64,000 nt of DNA from Sorghum bicolor (taxonomy: Eukaryota > Streptophyta > Magnoliopsida > Poales > Poaceae). Positions 49,544-60,179 of the stretch are shown piece after piece (the stretch's first letter is position 1; each line of letters begins with the position of its first letter). The DNA is taken from the NCBI RefSeq assembly GCF_000003195.3, contig NC_012870.2, positions 23,862,501 to 23,926,500 on the forward strand. Direction: 5' to 3'. Below the pieces are notes generated by a model. The model was given only the letters and a program-made list of their open reading frames with translations, did no database searches and was not told the origin of the DNA. The translations under genes were made by a program, and so were the position numbers.

Positions 49544-51046
49544 ATGGCGCAAGGGGCCGCCGGCGCAGTAGAGACGACGACGACGACGAGGCATGGCGGC
49601 GGCGGCAAGCCGCACGCGGTGGTGGTGGCGTACCCGCTGCAGGGCCACATCATCCCCGTGGTGCACCTGGCGCTGCGGCTCGCGGCGCGGGGGTTCGCCG
49701 TCACCTTCGTCAGCACGGAGGCCGTGCACGCCCAGACGGCGCGCGCGCTGGGCGTCGACCCGGACGGGTACGACCCCTTCGCGGCGGCGGCGGCGGCGGC
49801 GCGGGCACCACCGGAGGGGCCGCTGGGCGACGACGGCGTGTCGTACGAGCTGGTGAGCGACGGCCTCCCCGTGGGGTTCGACCGGTCGCTGCACCACGAC
49901 GACTTCATGGGCGCGCTGTTCCACGCGATGCCCGCGCACGTCGAGCACCTGCTCCGCCGCGTCGTCGTGGACCCCGGCGCCACGTTCCTGGTCGCCGACA
50001 CCTTCTTCGTGTGGCCCGCCACGCTGGCCAGCCGCCTCGGCATCGCCTACGTCTCGTTCTGGACCGAACCGGCGCTCATCTTCAACCTCTACTATCACAT
50101 CGACTTGCTCACCCAGAACGGCCACTTTATGCATGCAGAGCCTCGCAAGGACACGATCACCTACATCCCTGGCGTGGCGTCCATCGAGCCGAGCGAGCTC
50201 ATGTCGTACCTGCAGGAGACGGACACCACCTCCGTGGTGCACCGCATCATCTTCAAGGCGTTCGACGAGGCCCGCGACGCCGATTACGTCCTCTGCAACA
50301 CCGTGGAGGAGCTGGAGCCGTCCACCATCGCCGCGCTCCGCGCCGACAGGCCCTTCTACGCCGTGGGCCCCATCTTCCCGGCGGGGTTCGCGCGCAGCGC
50401 CGTGGCTACGTCCATGTGGGCCGAGTCCGACTGCTCCCGGTGGCTGGACGCGCAGCCGCCCGGCTCCGTGCTCTACATCTCCTTCGGCAGCTACGCGCAC
50501 GTCACCAAGCAGGAGCTGCACGAGATCGCCGGCGGCGTGCTGGCCAGCGGCGCCCGCTTCCTGTGGGTGATGCGCCCGGACATCGTCAGCTCCGACGACC
50601 CGGACCCGCTGCCCGAGGGGTTCGCCGACGCCGCGGCCGGGCGGGGGCTCGTGGTCCAGTGGTGCTGCCAGGTGGAGGTGCTCTCCCACGCCGCCGTCGG
50701 CGGCTTCCTCACCCACTGCGGCTGGAACTCCATCCTGGAGAGCGTGTGGGCGGGCGTGCCCATGCTGTGCTTCCCGCTGCTCACGGACCAGATCACCAAC
50801 CGCCGCCTCGTCGCGCGGGAGTGGCGCGCCGGCGTGTCCATCGGGGACCGCGGCGCGGTGCGCGCAGACGAGGTGAGGGCACGGATCGAGGGGCTCATGG
50901 GCGGGGAAGACGGCGTCATGCTCAGGGAGCAGGTGAAGAAGCTGAGGGGCACACTCGAGGCTGCCGTGGCGCCCGGTGGCTCGTCGCGGCGCAGCTTCGA
51001 CGAGTTCGTCGACGAGCTCAAGCGCAGGTGCGGAGGCAGCCACTGA
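49544..51046 (+). CDS. UDP-glycosyltransferase, UGT86-like, complete and single-exon
   Basis: A 500-aa GT1 enzyme that transfers sugar from a UDP-sugar to a small molecule in the cytosol. The N-terminal half has the catalytic His (PLQGH, residue 35) and partner Asp (VADTFFVW, 152). The C-terminal half has the 44-residue PSPG box from W373 to Q416, containing HCGWNSILESVWAG. The closing Gln usually indicates UDP-glucose. The sequence is closest in memory to plant UGT86A; the acceptor is unknown. The reading frame passes without interruption through the point (after residue 194, NGHF) where the neighbour at 45629 has a splice donor. Codon use is extremely GC-rich in third positions, which also opens long false frames on the other strand. 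The last 40 coding bases are duplicated just after the stop. Confidence 0.95.
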   Translation: MAQGAAGAVETTTTTRHGGGGKPHAVVVAYPLQGHIIPVVHLALRLAARGFAVTFVSTEAVHAQTARALGVDPDGYDPFAAAAAAARAPPEGPLGDDGVSYELVSDGLPVGFDRSLHHDDFMGALFHAMPAHVEHLLRRVVVDPGATFLVADTFFVWPATLASRLGIAYVSFWTEPALIFNLYYHIDLLTQNGHFMHAEPRKDTITYIPGVASIEPSELMSYLQETDTTSVVHRIIFKAFDEARDADYVLCNTVEELEPSTIAALRADRPFYAVGPIFPAGFARSAVATSMWAESDCSRWLDAQPPGSVLYISFGSYAHVTKQELHEIAGGVLASGARFLWVMRPDIVSSDDPDPLPEGFADAAAGRGLVVQWCCQVEVLSHAAVGGFLTHCGWNSILESVWAGVPMLCFPLLTDQITNRRLVAREWRAGVSIGDRGAVRADEVRARIEGLMGGEDGVMLREQVKKLRGTLEAAVAPGGSSRRSFDEFVDELKRRCGGSH

Positions 51047-51104
51047 TCCGCGCAGTTTCTCGGCGAGCTCAAGCGCCGGTGCTGATGAGGCAGCCACTGA
51101 TCCG
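51011..51104 (+). repeat. Tandem duplication across the UGT stop codon
   Basis: Unit 1 (51011-51050) holds the last codons and the stop, GAGCTCAAGCGCAGGTGC to CAGCCACTGATCCG. Unit 2 (51062-51104) repeats it with small changes in the 3' UTR. Confidence 0.85.
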
Positions 51105-51310
51105 AAGCTCGCGGACAGGAGCTTGAGGTGGGCCTCAGAAAGTCAGAATACGTGTGCGATGTAGGCCTTGTATCGTAGCGTCAGCTTGTACCGTTTTGTA
51201 TTGTAAACTGGCTTCATCATCGAAGCGTGTACGGAGTATGTATGCTGTGTACGGAGTACGGTGGGGTATTACTGTTGTGCAGGTTTGATGTGATGTCTAC
51301 CTAGTACATA

Positions 51311-51525
51311 GGTCTTGTTTAGTTGGTAAAAATTTTCAAGATTTCCGGTCACATCGAATCTTTGGTCGTATGCATAAAGAATTAAATATAGACGAAAATA
51401 AAAACTAATTACACAGTTTATCTGTAATTTGTGAGATAAATCTTTTGAGTCTAGTTACTCCATTATTGGACAATGTTTGTCAAATAAAAACAAAAGTGCT
51501 ACAGTAGCCAAAACCCCAAAAATTT
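51311..51525. mobile_element. GGCCTTGTTTAG-family MITE, right end decayed
   Basis: It begins GGTCTTGTTTAGTTGG and contains the family interior (GTCACATCGAATCTTTGG, AAACTAATTACACAGTTT, CTACAGTAGCCAAAACC). It lies about 265 bp after the UGT stop, so it may be in the 3' flank of the transcript. Confidence 0.8.
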
Positions 51526-51560
51526 GCAGGCTGAAGTGCTCTGTCGTTGTACCTTTGTTA

Positions 51561-51835
51561 GAGCATCTCCAAGAGACTAGCTAAAATTATATTCTAAATT
51601 ACAAGATTTAGTCATTGTGTAAAATAAAAACCCACTCAAAGCATAGAGTTCCACAACAGCCTTTGTATAGGATAGCTAGTGAGGACGACATGCTATATAT
51701 GACAAGCGAAAATTTAGGAATAGCAAACTTGCTATTTTAGCAAACCAGATAGCACATCTGTTGGAGTTTAACTTTTGCTTTAAAAATATAAAAATAACCT
51801 AGACAACATGGATAGCATATCTGTTGGAGTTGCTC
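51561..51835. mobile_element. Tourist-like MITE, TSD TTA
   Basis: Termini GAGCATCTCCAAGAGAC and TCTGTTGGAGTTGCTC are flanked by TTA on both sides (51558-51560 and 51836-51838). It shares terminus type with the element at 24980. A secondary inverted segment GATAGCACATCTGTTGGAGT is repeated inside. Confidence 0.88.
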
Positions 51836-51838
51836 TTA

Positions 51839-53278
51839 CCGATGTAAACGGGAATCGGGTCACCGTCACCCATTTCAAGTTTTTTTTGAAAGTCAACGGG
51901 GGAAACGTTCCCCACCTGATTCATATATTGGCCCAAAACGGCCTGTTATATAATTTCAGTTTTACAAGACAATTTGTACAAAAGGCTGCAAAACCAACTA
52001 GGAGACGGCGGCAACAGGTTCTTCAATGACGCCTTCAGGAAGGAGACTCGTCACTGGCCCAGACAGATCTGAGCTAGGCTTTCGCCCAGAACACTTTGTC
52101 AAAGCTCTTGTTGACCCACAGGGAATGGAGGGAGGCACACCAACAAATTCGTCCACGCCTGGACCGAAGAGGGTGGGGCGCTTGCCGGCTGCCGCCACAC
52201 AGCGCGGAGCCGTTCTCGGACTCGCCCGCAACAGTGTTAAGCACGCACCAGCAGTCATCCACGCCTGGACGCCGGAGGAAGTGGGGCCTTGCCGGCCGCC
52301 GCCATACCACGCGGAGCCGTTCCCGGACTCGCCCGCGACAGTGGGAGGCGCGCGCCGACAAGCGATAACACCAGATGAAGGGAGGTTGCTGGTCGCCTCC
52401 ACACTGCGCGGAGCCGTTCTCAGACTCGCCCGCGATAGTGGGAGGCGCGCACCAGCCAGCATGTGACGGTCGCCGCCACACCGTGCGGAGCCGTTCCCGG
52501 ACTCGCCCGCAACAGTGGGAGACGCGCACCGGCACGATGCCCACGGACGCAGCCCCAACGCCGGCATGCCCGCGGCCAAACAATACGCACCGTGCAGCTG
52601 CTGGTTCCTACAAAAAAGAGCGAAGAAAAGTGGGCATGCTGCCCCGCCGCCAAACAGCTAGCCCCGCTCCACTACAGGGCCAACCCCAAATCTAGTCACC
52701 GCCGCTGCAAGTCTGCGTCGACAGTCAACGCGTAGATCCGGCCTCCGAGAACAGGGAGAGAACGGGCATGACTGCCCACACCAGCACCGTCATCAGTCGC
52801 CATGGCCGACCATGGTCAGGCAGCTCGTGTGCCTGGCCACCCATGACCGATGGCCCTTGACCAAGGCGGGCGGAGTCGGAGGCGGCAGCAGCTATATCCG
52901 GGTCCGGGACGACCGGATCTGGCCGCCGACCGCCGGTTGCGCCACCGGCCAGCATCCCGGCGACGATGGCAGTCCGGCGTGCAGGAGCTTCAAAGGAGAG
53001 AGGAAGGGAGGAGGAGAAACCCAGCCCTGCCGCCGCCATCCTCGCCTCCGGCCGGGCATCCCGGGGCTGGCTCAGGCAGAGGCAGAGCGGAGGTCGCGCA
53101 CCTTACGGCTCTTGGCGGCGGCGCGGTGGGTCGCCGCCCGAGTCGCTCAAGGAGCGACGCGGGGGCTCGGGCGGGCTGCCGTCCGTTTCCGGATACCTTT
53201 CGACTCTCCTACTATTCCCATTTCAAGTTGCCTACTGGGTTCTGCAAAAGATCAAAGGAATGAGTCACCCCATCTATA
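51839..53278. other. GC-rich repeat-like region, no supported gene
   Basis: Open frames run on both strands because of GC richness, but none has a recognisable domain. It looks like retroelement non-coding sequence; I cannot name the family. Confidence 0.4.
52170..52560. repeat. Minisatellite of four imperfect copies
   Basis: A core CGCGGAGCCGTTCTCGGACT-CGCCCGC-ACAGTGGGAGGCGCGCACC occurs about four times at 60-120 bp spacing. Confidence 0.8.
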
Positions 53279-53287
53279 TATTATCTT

Positions 53288-53691
53288 GAGTAAAGTCCAC
53301 CACTGTCGTGTCATCCCGGTCTCTAAATTCACAAATCGATCATTTAGGTCCTTAAACTTGTTCGTTTATATCATCTCGATCTCTAAACTTTTTCAGTTGT
53401 GTCATCCCGGTCTCCAAACTTAAAAGTCACTTGTTTAGGTCCTCAATTTTGTTCAACTGTGTCATCTCGGTCCCTAAACTTGATTTTGAATCTCATCTGG
53501 GTCAAAACAAAGCGATTTAAAAACTCTATATCAAAAAATAATACATAACTTTTTCATATGGGAGATTTTTAAGTTTAGTGACCAGAATGACACAAACCGA
53601 ACAAGTTTAGGTATCTAACGGTCGTTTTGCGAGTTTAAGGACCGGAATGACACATCCAAACAAGTTTAGGGACCGCTGATGGACTTTACTC
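53288..53691. mobile_element. Mutator-like MITE, 9-bp TSD TATTATCTT
   Basis: Termini GAGTAAAGTCCACCA and GATGGACTTTACTC enclose 404 bp with several GTCATCCCGGTCTCTAAA-type repeats. The 9-bp duplication TATTATCTT is exact (53279-53287 and 53692-53700), as expected of Mutator-superfamily elements. Confidence 0.9.
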
Positions 53692-53964
53692 TATTATCTT
53701 ATACTCCCTTAGTTCCAAATTATAAGTCGTTTTGACTTTTTTAGGTATAACTATTTTACTATGCATCTAGATATAAGGATATGAGTCTATTTGGTTCTCT
53801 TGCTAATTTTTAGCTAGCTAAAACTATTTTAGCTCTTCTTTAGTTAGTGTGTTTAAAAGTTTAGTTACTAAAGTGATTAAAGTTTAGCAGACTAAAATTC
53901 AGTAAAGGAAATCAACACTAGTACACAGAGGTTCTAAGCCGGCGGGGGTAAAATATTTCTACAT

Positions 53965-54165
53965 GCGGTTTTAGTTATAATGCGTCTGTGTTGAAAATTT
54001 GTACGGCTAGAATTGAAAACCGCCTGTATAAAAGGCTCAGTACAGGCGGTTATTGTAACAAACCCGCCTGTGTAAATGATGCATTTACACAGGCGGTTTT
54101 GTTATGTGAACCGCCTGTGTTAATGGATTTACACACGCGGTTCACATAACAAACCACCTGTGATT
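53965..54165. repeat. Subterminal repeats of CACTA 3
   Basis: At least six copies of CAGGCGGTT / AACCGCCTGTG, partly as inverted pairs around TTTACACAGGCGG and CCGCCTGTGTTAA. Confidence 0.88.
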
Positions 54166-54173
54166 TATCTTCC

Positions 54174-54180
54174 TATAAAT
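54174..54180 (+). promoter_or_regulatory. TATA box of CACTA 3
   Basis: TATAAAT follows the subterminal array directly, as in CACTA 1, and precedes the duplicated leader exons. Confidence 0.6.
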
Positions 54181-54264
54181 AACCGAGAACCCCTTCTTCC
54201 TCCTCGAGCAGAACTGTAGGTAGCAGCCACATTCCATTGGAGCACATCTTGGAGGTCTAATTTT

Positions 54265-55000
54265 TCCAAAATACAAGGGGAGACGTTTTGATCTTCATTT
54301 CTTGGAAGGAGATGGCTAAGAAAGGTTAGTTGATGCCTCTAATGCCTCATTTTGTGTCCTCTTGCTCAATTTGAGCTACTTTTTGGTATGTTTACTTCTC
54401 CAATTTGTGAAACCAAGAAATATATATGTAGTAGTTTCCATGAATGGTGTTTCCATACTTGGGAGAGAAAGATAAGTTTTCTTTTTAGTTTTTTAAATTA
54501 TATGGTTTAGGATGTTATTTTTTATGTAAATTTGATTTAATTACGCGATAAGCATTTTTTATATATGAGGTTGCTTCAGATGTTGCCTCTCCTCTCACCA
54601 TTTCCATGTTTCATTCTCAAATTTTTTAGTGATATAATATATTTAGTTTCAATCAACAGTGTTTTTGTACCTTGTCAAATTTATTTTAGTGATATAAAGA
54701 TATATATATTTATGGTTTTGTCTTTATTTTTATACTTGTTTTACTTTTTCAATTTGATTTAATTGTTAGGTGTTCTTTTATTTTTGATGACAGATATTCG
54801 TAGACAATATTTCAATTAATTTACTAACTTTTCAATAGGTCAAAATACAAGGTTTGAGGTTTTGATCTTCATTTCTTGGAAGGAGATGGAGGTGGCTAAG
54901 AAAGGTAAGTTTTCTTTTTAGTTTTTTAAATTATATTGTTTAGGATGTTATTTTTTATGTAAATTTGATTTAATAACGCGATAAGCATTTTTGTGCCCTC
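54265..55000 (+). repeat. Duplicated leader exon and intron start of CACTA 3
   Basis: A segment with CAAAATACAAGG, GTTTTGATCTTCATTTCTTG and GGCTAAGAAAGG followed by a GT splice donor occurs at about 54270-54326 and again at 54842-54906. The downstream intron sequence (TTTCTTTTTAGTTTTTTAAA, ACGCGATAAGCATTTTT) is also repeated (about 54478 and 54906). It is a partial tandem duplication of the 5' UTR region. Confidence 0.75.
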
Positions 55001-55140
55001 TTGTATAAGATGTTGCCTCTCCTCTCACCATTTCTATGATTCCTTTTTCAATTTGATTTAATTGTTAGGTCTTCTTTTATTTTTAATAACAAATATTCGC
55101 AGACAATATTTCAATTAATTTACTAACTTTTCAACAGGTC

Positions 55141-56332
55141 ATGATGGAGAGGTCCTCATGGATGTATAACTTATCAAGACTAGATCCATCATATATACCT
55201 GAGGTGCATAGGTTTGTTGATGCCGCTAAGAACCATGCTTTGAGAACAAAGACGAAGCATATATATTGTCCATGCTACGACTGCAGAAATATTCTTCTAT
55301 TTGAAGATACTGAAGTAATCATTTCTCATCTAGTCTGTCGAGGATTTATGAAGGATTACTTGATTTCGACAAAGCATGGAGAGGGTAGCTCAACGCCTTA
55401 TACAGTTGGGGACCCAGCACACATCGACACCGATGGTCTAGGCATGCCTGCTGATCAGTTTTTCCACGACACACCCCAGAGTGAACATGTTGTGCCAAAT
55501 GTTACCGCTGGTGGATCTGCTGGGGAAAATGATGGTGCAAGAACTCATGTCTTACCAAATGATACGGCTGCAGAAGATGCTGAATTCTTGGAGGCAATGT
55601 TGCGTCGTCATACTGAACCTTCAATGTTATTAATGAAAGGGATGGAGGCCTTGAAGAAGGCGGCAGAAGAGCCTTTGTATGATTAGTCTAAAGGTTGTAC
55701 CAAAGAGTACACAACGTTACGAGCTGTGCTAAAACTGTTGATGGCAAAAGCCAGGTATGGTTTGTCCGATGCTGGATTCGATGCGTTCTTAAGTATTATC
55801 GGCGATATGCTTCCAAAGGAGAACAAAGTTCCTGCTAACACGTACTATGCAAAGAAGCTGATCAGTCCGCTGACTATGGGTGTCGAGAAGATCCATGCGT
55901 GTAGAAATCATTGTATCCTGTACCGAGGTGATGATTACAAGGACTTGGATAGTTGTCCAAAGTGTGGTGCAAGTCGGTACAAGACAAACAAAGACTATCG
56001 AGAGGATTGTGCTGCCTCCATGTGTAAAGCAGGGAAGAAGCGTAAGAAGGCCCAAAAGAACACCCAACAGAGTTCAAAACCCACGAGCAAAGATAAAGAA
56101 GAGGTTGACTATTATGCGCAGAAAAAGATTCCTCCTTTAGTGATGTGGTACCTTCCAGTGGTAGATCGACTGAGGAGTTTGTTTGCTAACCCTGAGGATG
56201 CAAAACTTATGAGTTGGCATGCTTCTGATGAGCACAAAAATGATGGCAAGCTTCGCCATCCAGCCGATGGAAAGCAGTGGCAAGATTTCAATGACAACCA
56301 CCGAGACTTTGCCAGTGAACCAAGGAATGTTA
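55141..56332 (+). pseudogene. TNP2 transposase of CACTA 3, N-terminal part
   Basis: It begins MMERSSWMYNLSRLDPSYI after a TTTTCAACAG acceptor. The transposase-associated domain (CPCYDCRN, LVCRGFMKDY) leads into the tnp2 start (HACRNHCILYRGDDYKDLDSC, GKLRHPADGKQWQDFN). One in-frame TAG at 55684-55686 (after EEPLYD) interrupts the frame, which then continues unchanged. Coding homology stops at 56332, at the edge of the inserted composite element. The next residues (RFALCTDGMNPF) are at 63790 onward, so splicing around 7.4 kb would be needed for function. It is a pseudogene. Confidence 0.9.
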
Positions 56333-56399
56333 GTGTCACAGAACCGACCAAATTATAAGAGTACAAGTGTAGAAACGATCGACAAGCAATCAAGTTTCC

Positions 56400-59300
56400 A
56401 AACTTGAGCCCATATAATCCCGGTAGTCAATTGAAATCATGAAGGACTTCAAACCAACTTGCAACAAACCAAGATCGTAATAATTCAACATAAACACAGC
56501 GAATGTTACATAGTCATTCATTGCCGTCGAAGCAGCACCACATCGGAGTTATTAAGTTATTACAACACAAGTTCAAAGTAGCGGAAGCAAAATAATTACA
56601 CACACTTGTTCCAAAGTTCAGTTCCCAAGTTTTTGTTATTGCCAGAGTCTACACCATCCTTCCAAAAGCATTAGATACGAAGTTGTTAGAGAACCGTGCC
56701 CAACGGTTAGTCTTCATCCCCAGCGGGATGGAGACAGGTCTTGCAGAAACCGTCATAGAAGATGTCATCTGCAACAGGTGGGAAATAAAACCCTGAGTAC
56801 GAGAATGTACTCGGCTAGACTTACCCGTCTAGTAAAACATAAAAGACACCAAGGATCATGCAAGGCCAATATAAAAGTAGAGCTGGTTGACACGACATTT
56901 TTGCCAAAAGCCATTATTAAGACTAACACAATGTAAGAGCATCATATTTATTTATTATCAACCTATCACTAGATTAGCACCTGTACTACAACACATCACT
57001 TGATTAATACAAGCAATAATAACCATATTAGGTTCATCATCTGTTCTTCTTGCTATCATCATTATCATGAACCAAGTTCATTAGTGAATGCTATGTTTGC
57101 TGCTGCTCTGTCAAGTTCTCACTAACCGGGAGAGACGGCGATTCGAATTGAATTCCTATCCAGCTGGAGGGTTATTCCTAGCACTCACCCAAGCATCCCC
57201 CGTCGGAGAGCCAACGGGTCACCTTTGGTACGACTCAGGAATCGCGGCTCCGATCAGCGCCGCACTCCCAGGGCTACCACTCTGCCAGGGAGGTCAGGAA
57301 TTTTAACTCACCTGCCTTTGGGCTTACGCCAATGGTCCCCCGCACACCGCACTTCCTCCGGTAGTGCGCACTTTATACTTGCCGGTCTTCCGGCCTGAGT
57401 CATACTACTCGGCTTCGCGGTCGGAACGAGTTATCCGGCCAACTAAGTGTCAGGCATGCGTTCAACATGACAAGAGGACGTACAACGATCGGTCCTTAGC
57501 TGCCACAGACGGAGTTACTACAACCTTGCACAACTCCGCCCGGCTTAAGTCAAATTAATCAGGTTCCATCCACGATAGCACATATAGACCATCGTGATCC
57601 GACATAACCCTATATCGCGCAGGTGACAGGAAATCACCCGACTTCTACCGTTTAAGCATGGCTAAGCTGCTACTCGATCCTAACTCTACAACCAGGGTGT
57701 GGTGAGTATCTGGACAAGGATGGAGTAAAAATGCAGCAAGGGCTTCATCACAACTCCTATACTTAATGCACCAATAGATATAACATATTAAGTAAACTTT
57801 CAAAAATAAAGGGAGGCTTAGAATGCTCCGTGACTTGCCTTTCACGAACGAGGCTGGCTCATGACTTGGACACTCAACTTCTTCTTCTGGCTCCTCGGGT
57901 CCGACTTGCTGGACCTCCACCTCTTGGCTGCCCTCCTGGCCTTCGGGATTCACTTGTAGATCGAAGGAGACTGCCGCGTCCGATGCACCTATTGCATGCT
58001 CGGTGAATAAGAAGGTGTGCATATAAAAGAATGAATGCTTGATAACATAATGGATTCACTGGGCACTCATTTATGGAGTACACAGTTATAACAAGTTTAC
58101 ACAAGTTAACAAGTTACCCTAGTCCAAAACTTACCATGATAGCACCTAACAGCAAGCAACATAGAACGAGAGTAGCTCAGTAAATAAACCATAACTAATG
58201 ATAGACAGATCCAACAAATATAAGTGAAGACATTATGGAAAGCTTATGAAATTGTCTACAAATTATCTTTAAACATCTCAGCAAGATTCATACATTAAAC
58301 CAGTCATTTAAACAAAGTTCCAGGTTCTGTCCCAGAAAAACAGAGAGCACCTATTTCTGGAACCCAACTTGGAACAGCCATAACTTTTAAACTACTGGAC
58401 CAAATGATCCCAAATTTAAACCACAGCTAGTTCAATAAGTTTACAACAACTTTGATTTATACAAGTTCCACAGAAGGCCAAGTTATCATTAAGCAAAAGT
58501 TAAATCACTTCCTTGCTGTCCAGAACAACCTTTAACCCTTTAATTAATTATTTGATGACATAACCAAAACATAAACCATGCCAACCACATGGCTTATGGG
58601 CACAAGCATATCACCAGGTTACCAGAACACTAGATGATAACCTTCAAACATTTACTTAACAAGGCATTTATTAATTAATTCTAGAAAAGAGCATAATTAC
58701 AAGATACTAGCCAAAGTGCTTAGAAAAATCTACACAAATTACGGAAGCACAAGGATAGCATCAAAGCATCACCAAAGAAATTTCAGAGCAGTTGCACATA
58801 GCAAATTAAAGATATACATTTAACATGTAACTAGGTGATTATTTCATAAATTCAGAAACATGACTTATATGGTGTCAAACAACAGATTTCAGATTATTTA
58901 CATCTTAGGAATACTATAAACAAGTTTACCACCAAAGTAGAGCACCAGCATAAGCACCAATTATTTTATATGATTTAATCAAGGAAACAAGCCACATTTC
59001 AATCATGAATTACATATCAAATTTGCATTATTCCAAAAATCATGAAATATTTATCATAGCATTCTAGTAACATACAGAGGCTACCACAAAATTTTCAGAG
59101 CAAACAGAACAGTATAACCAGAGATATGAATTTATCCATGAATAACAAGATTAAATTCTCAATAAATATTTTCCCAGAAAACATGGTTCATTTTATATTT
59201 TTATTAAAAACTAGCCATCTCAAGAAATACCACAAAATTGGTTTCACAATTTTTGGATCTCAGAAACAGAAGATATGATTTTTGCAAGAAAGCCAAAAAT

Positions 59301-60160
59301 TAGGATTTTGAATAAAAGAAAAGGAGGCAAGGAGAGTGACGCTGACAGTGGACCCCAGCTGTCAGGTTCTTCTTCCTCACGGCCGAGGTGACTTTCGCCG
59401 GCGATTTCTCCATGACGGCGAGGTCTCCGGCCAAGCCAAGGGCACCAACGTGATCCCCAGACTCTAGCGACTCGATTGACCCCCTTTTCCCCACGGCGGA
59501 GCCACCGGAAGGGTCTCGCCGTCGACGATGGCGGCTCGGCGGAGGTGCTCGGCGTTACACCGGAGCCCTCAGGCCGGTAGAGCACGACCTAAGACCTTCT
59601 ACAGCACCAGCGAACAACGGCGGAGCTTCCTAGGTATGCGGCTTGGTTTGAAACCTCGTGGAACACGCTGGCCACGAGAGCACCCATCTCCGGCGGAAAC
59701 ACGGCGGCGCTACGCATCGTGTCCGGTGACGGAGAGCTCGGTAGAGCGTCTACCAAGTGGCGCAAACGCTCGCTAAGGACCTACTCTACCTCTACGACCT
59801 GACCAGAGGAGACCAGAGGCTTCACCGGGCTCGGCATTGGGCTCGCCGGAAAAGATGGTCACGACGACCCGATTTGGGGGAAGAAGGGAATGGCGGCTCA
59901 CCGGTGGATTTCGCGGCGAGTTAGAGGGTGGGAAGTGAAGAGCAGCTCACGGCGGAGCTGTGGGTGGATTTTGGTGGACGGAAACGCAGCGAGGAGCGCG
60001 CACGAGCTCGCCGGAGTGAGCTCGCGACGGTGAGCTCGCTGCGGGCGCTCTTCTGGCGAGAGAGGTGAGGCAGAGAGGAAGTGGACGCGTCCACTCCGCT
60101 CGGGGCGACGCCGTGGACCTCATGCAGGCGCTGGGAGCTGACGAGCGGGGCCATCACCGG
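56400..60160. other. Retroelement-like non-coding sequence
   Basis: About 3.8 kb without coding domains. The content resembles a long gypsy LTR in minus orientation: the outer edge reads CGGTTCTGTGACA on the minus strand, the middle is AT-rich, and a GC-rich inner part carries paired GACAGTGGACCCCAGCTGTC. The family assignment is a guess. Open frames on both strands at 59240-60160 are GC artefacts. Confidence 0.4.
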
Positions 60161-60179
60161 CGTACGGACGACATCTGGC

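Noticed and set aside
49460..51097. 545-aa open frame on the minus strand and a 371-aa second plus-strand frame over the UGT gene
   Set aside because: They mirror the UGT coding sequence. Extreme third-position GC removes stops in other frames, and the translations are low-complexity Arg/Ala/Gly/His-rich with no domain.
51998..53423. Several 100-200 aa frames in the GC-rich region
   Set aside because: They span minisatellite copies on both strands, have no domain and show no splice or promoter context.
59244..60157. GC-rich frames left of the gypsy pol fragment
   Set aside because: Open on both strands by composition, and they look like retroelement leader or LTR sequence.
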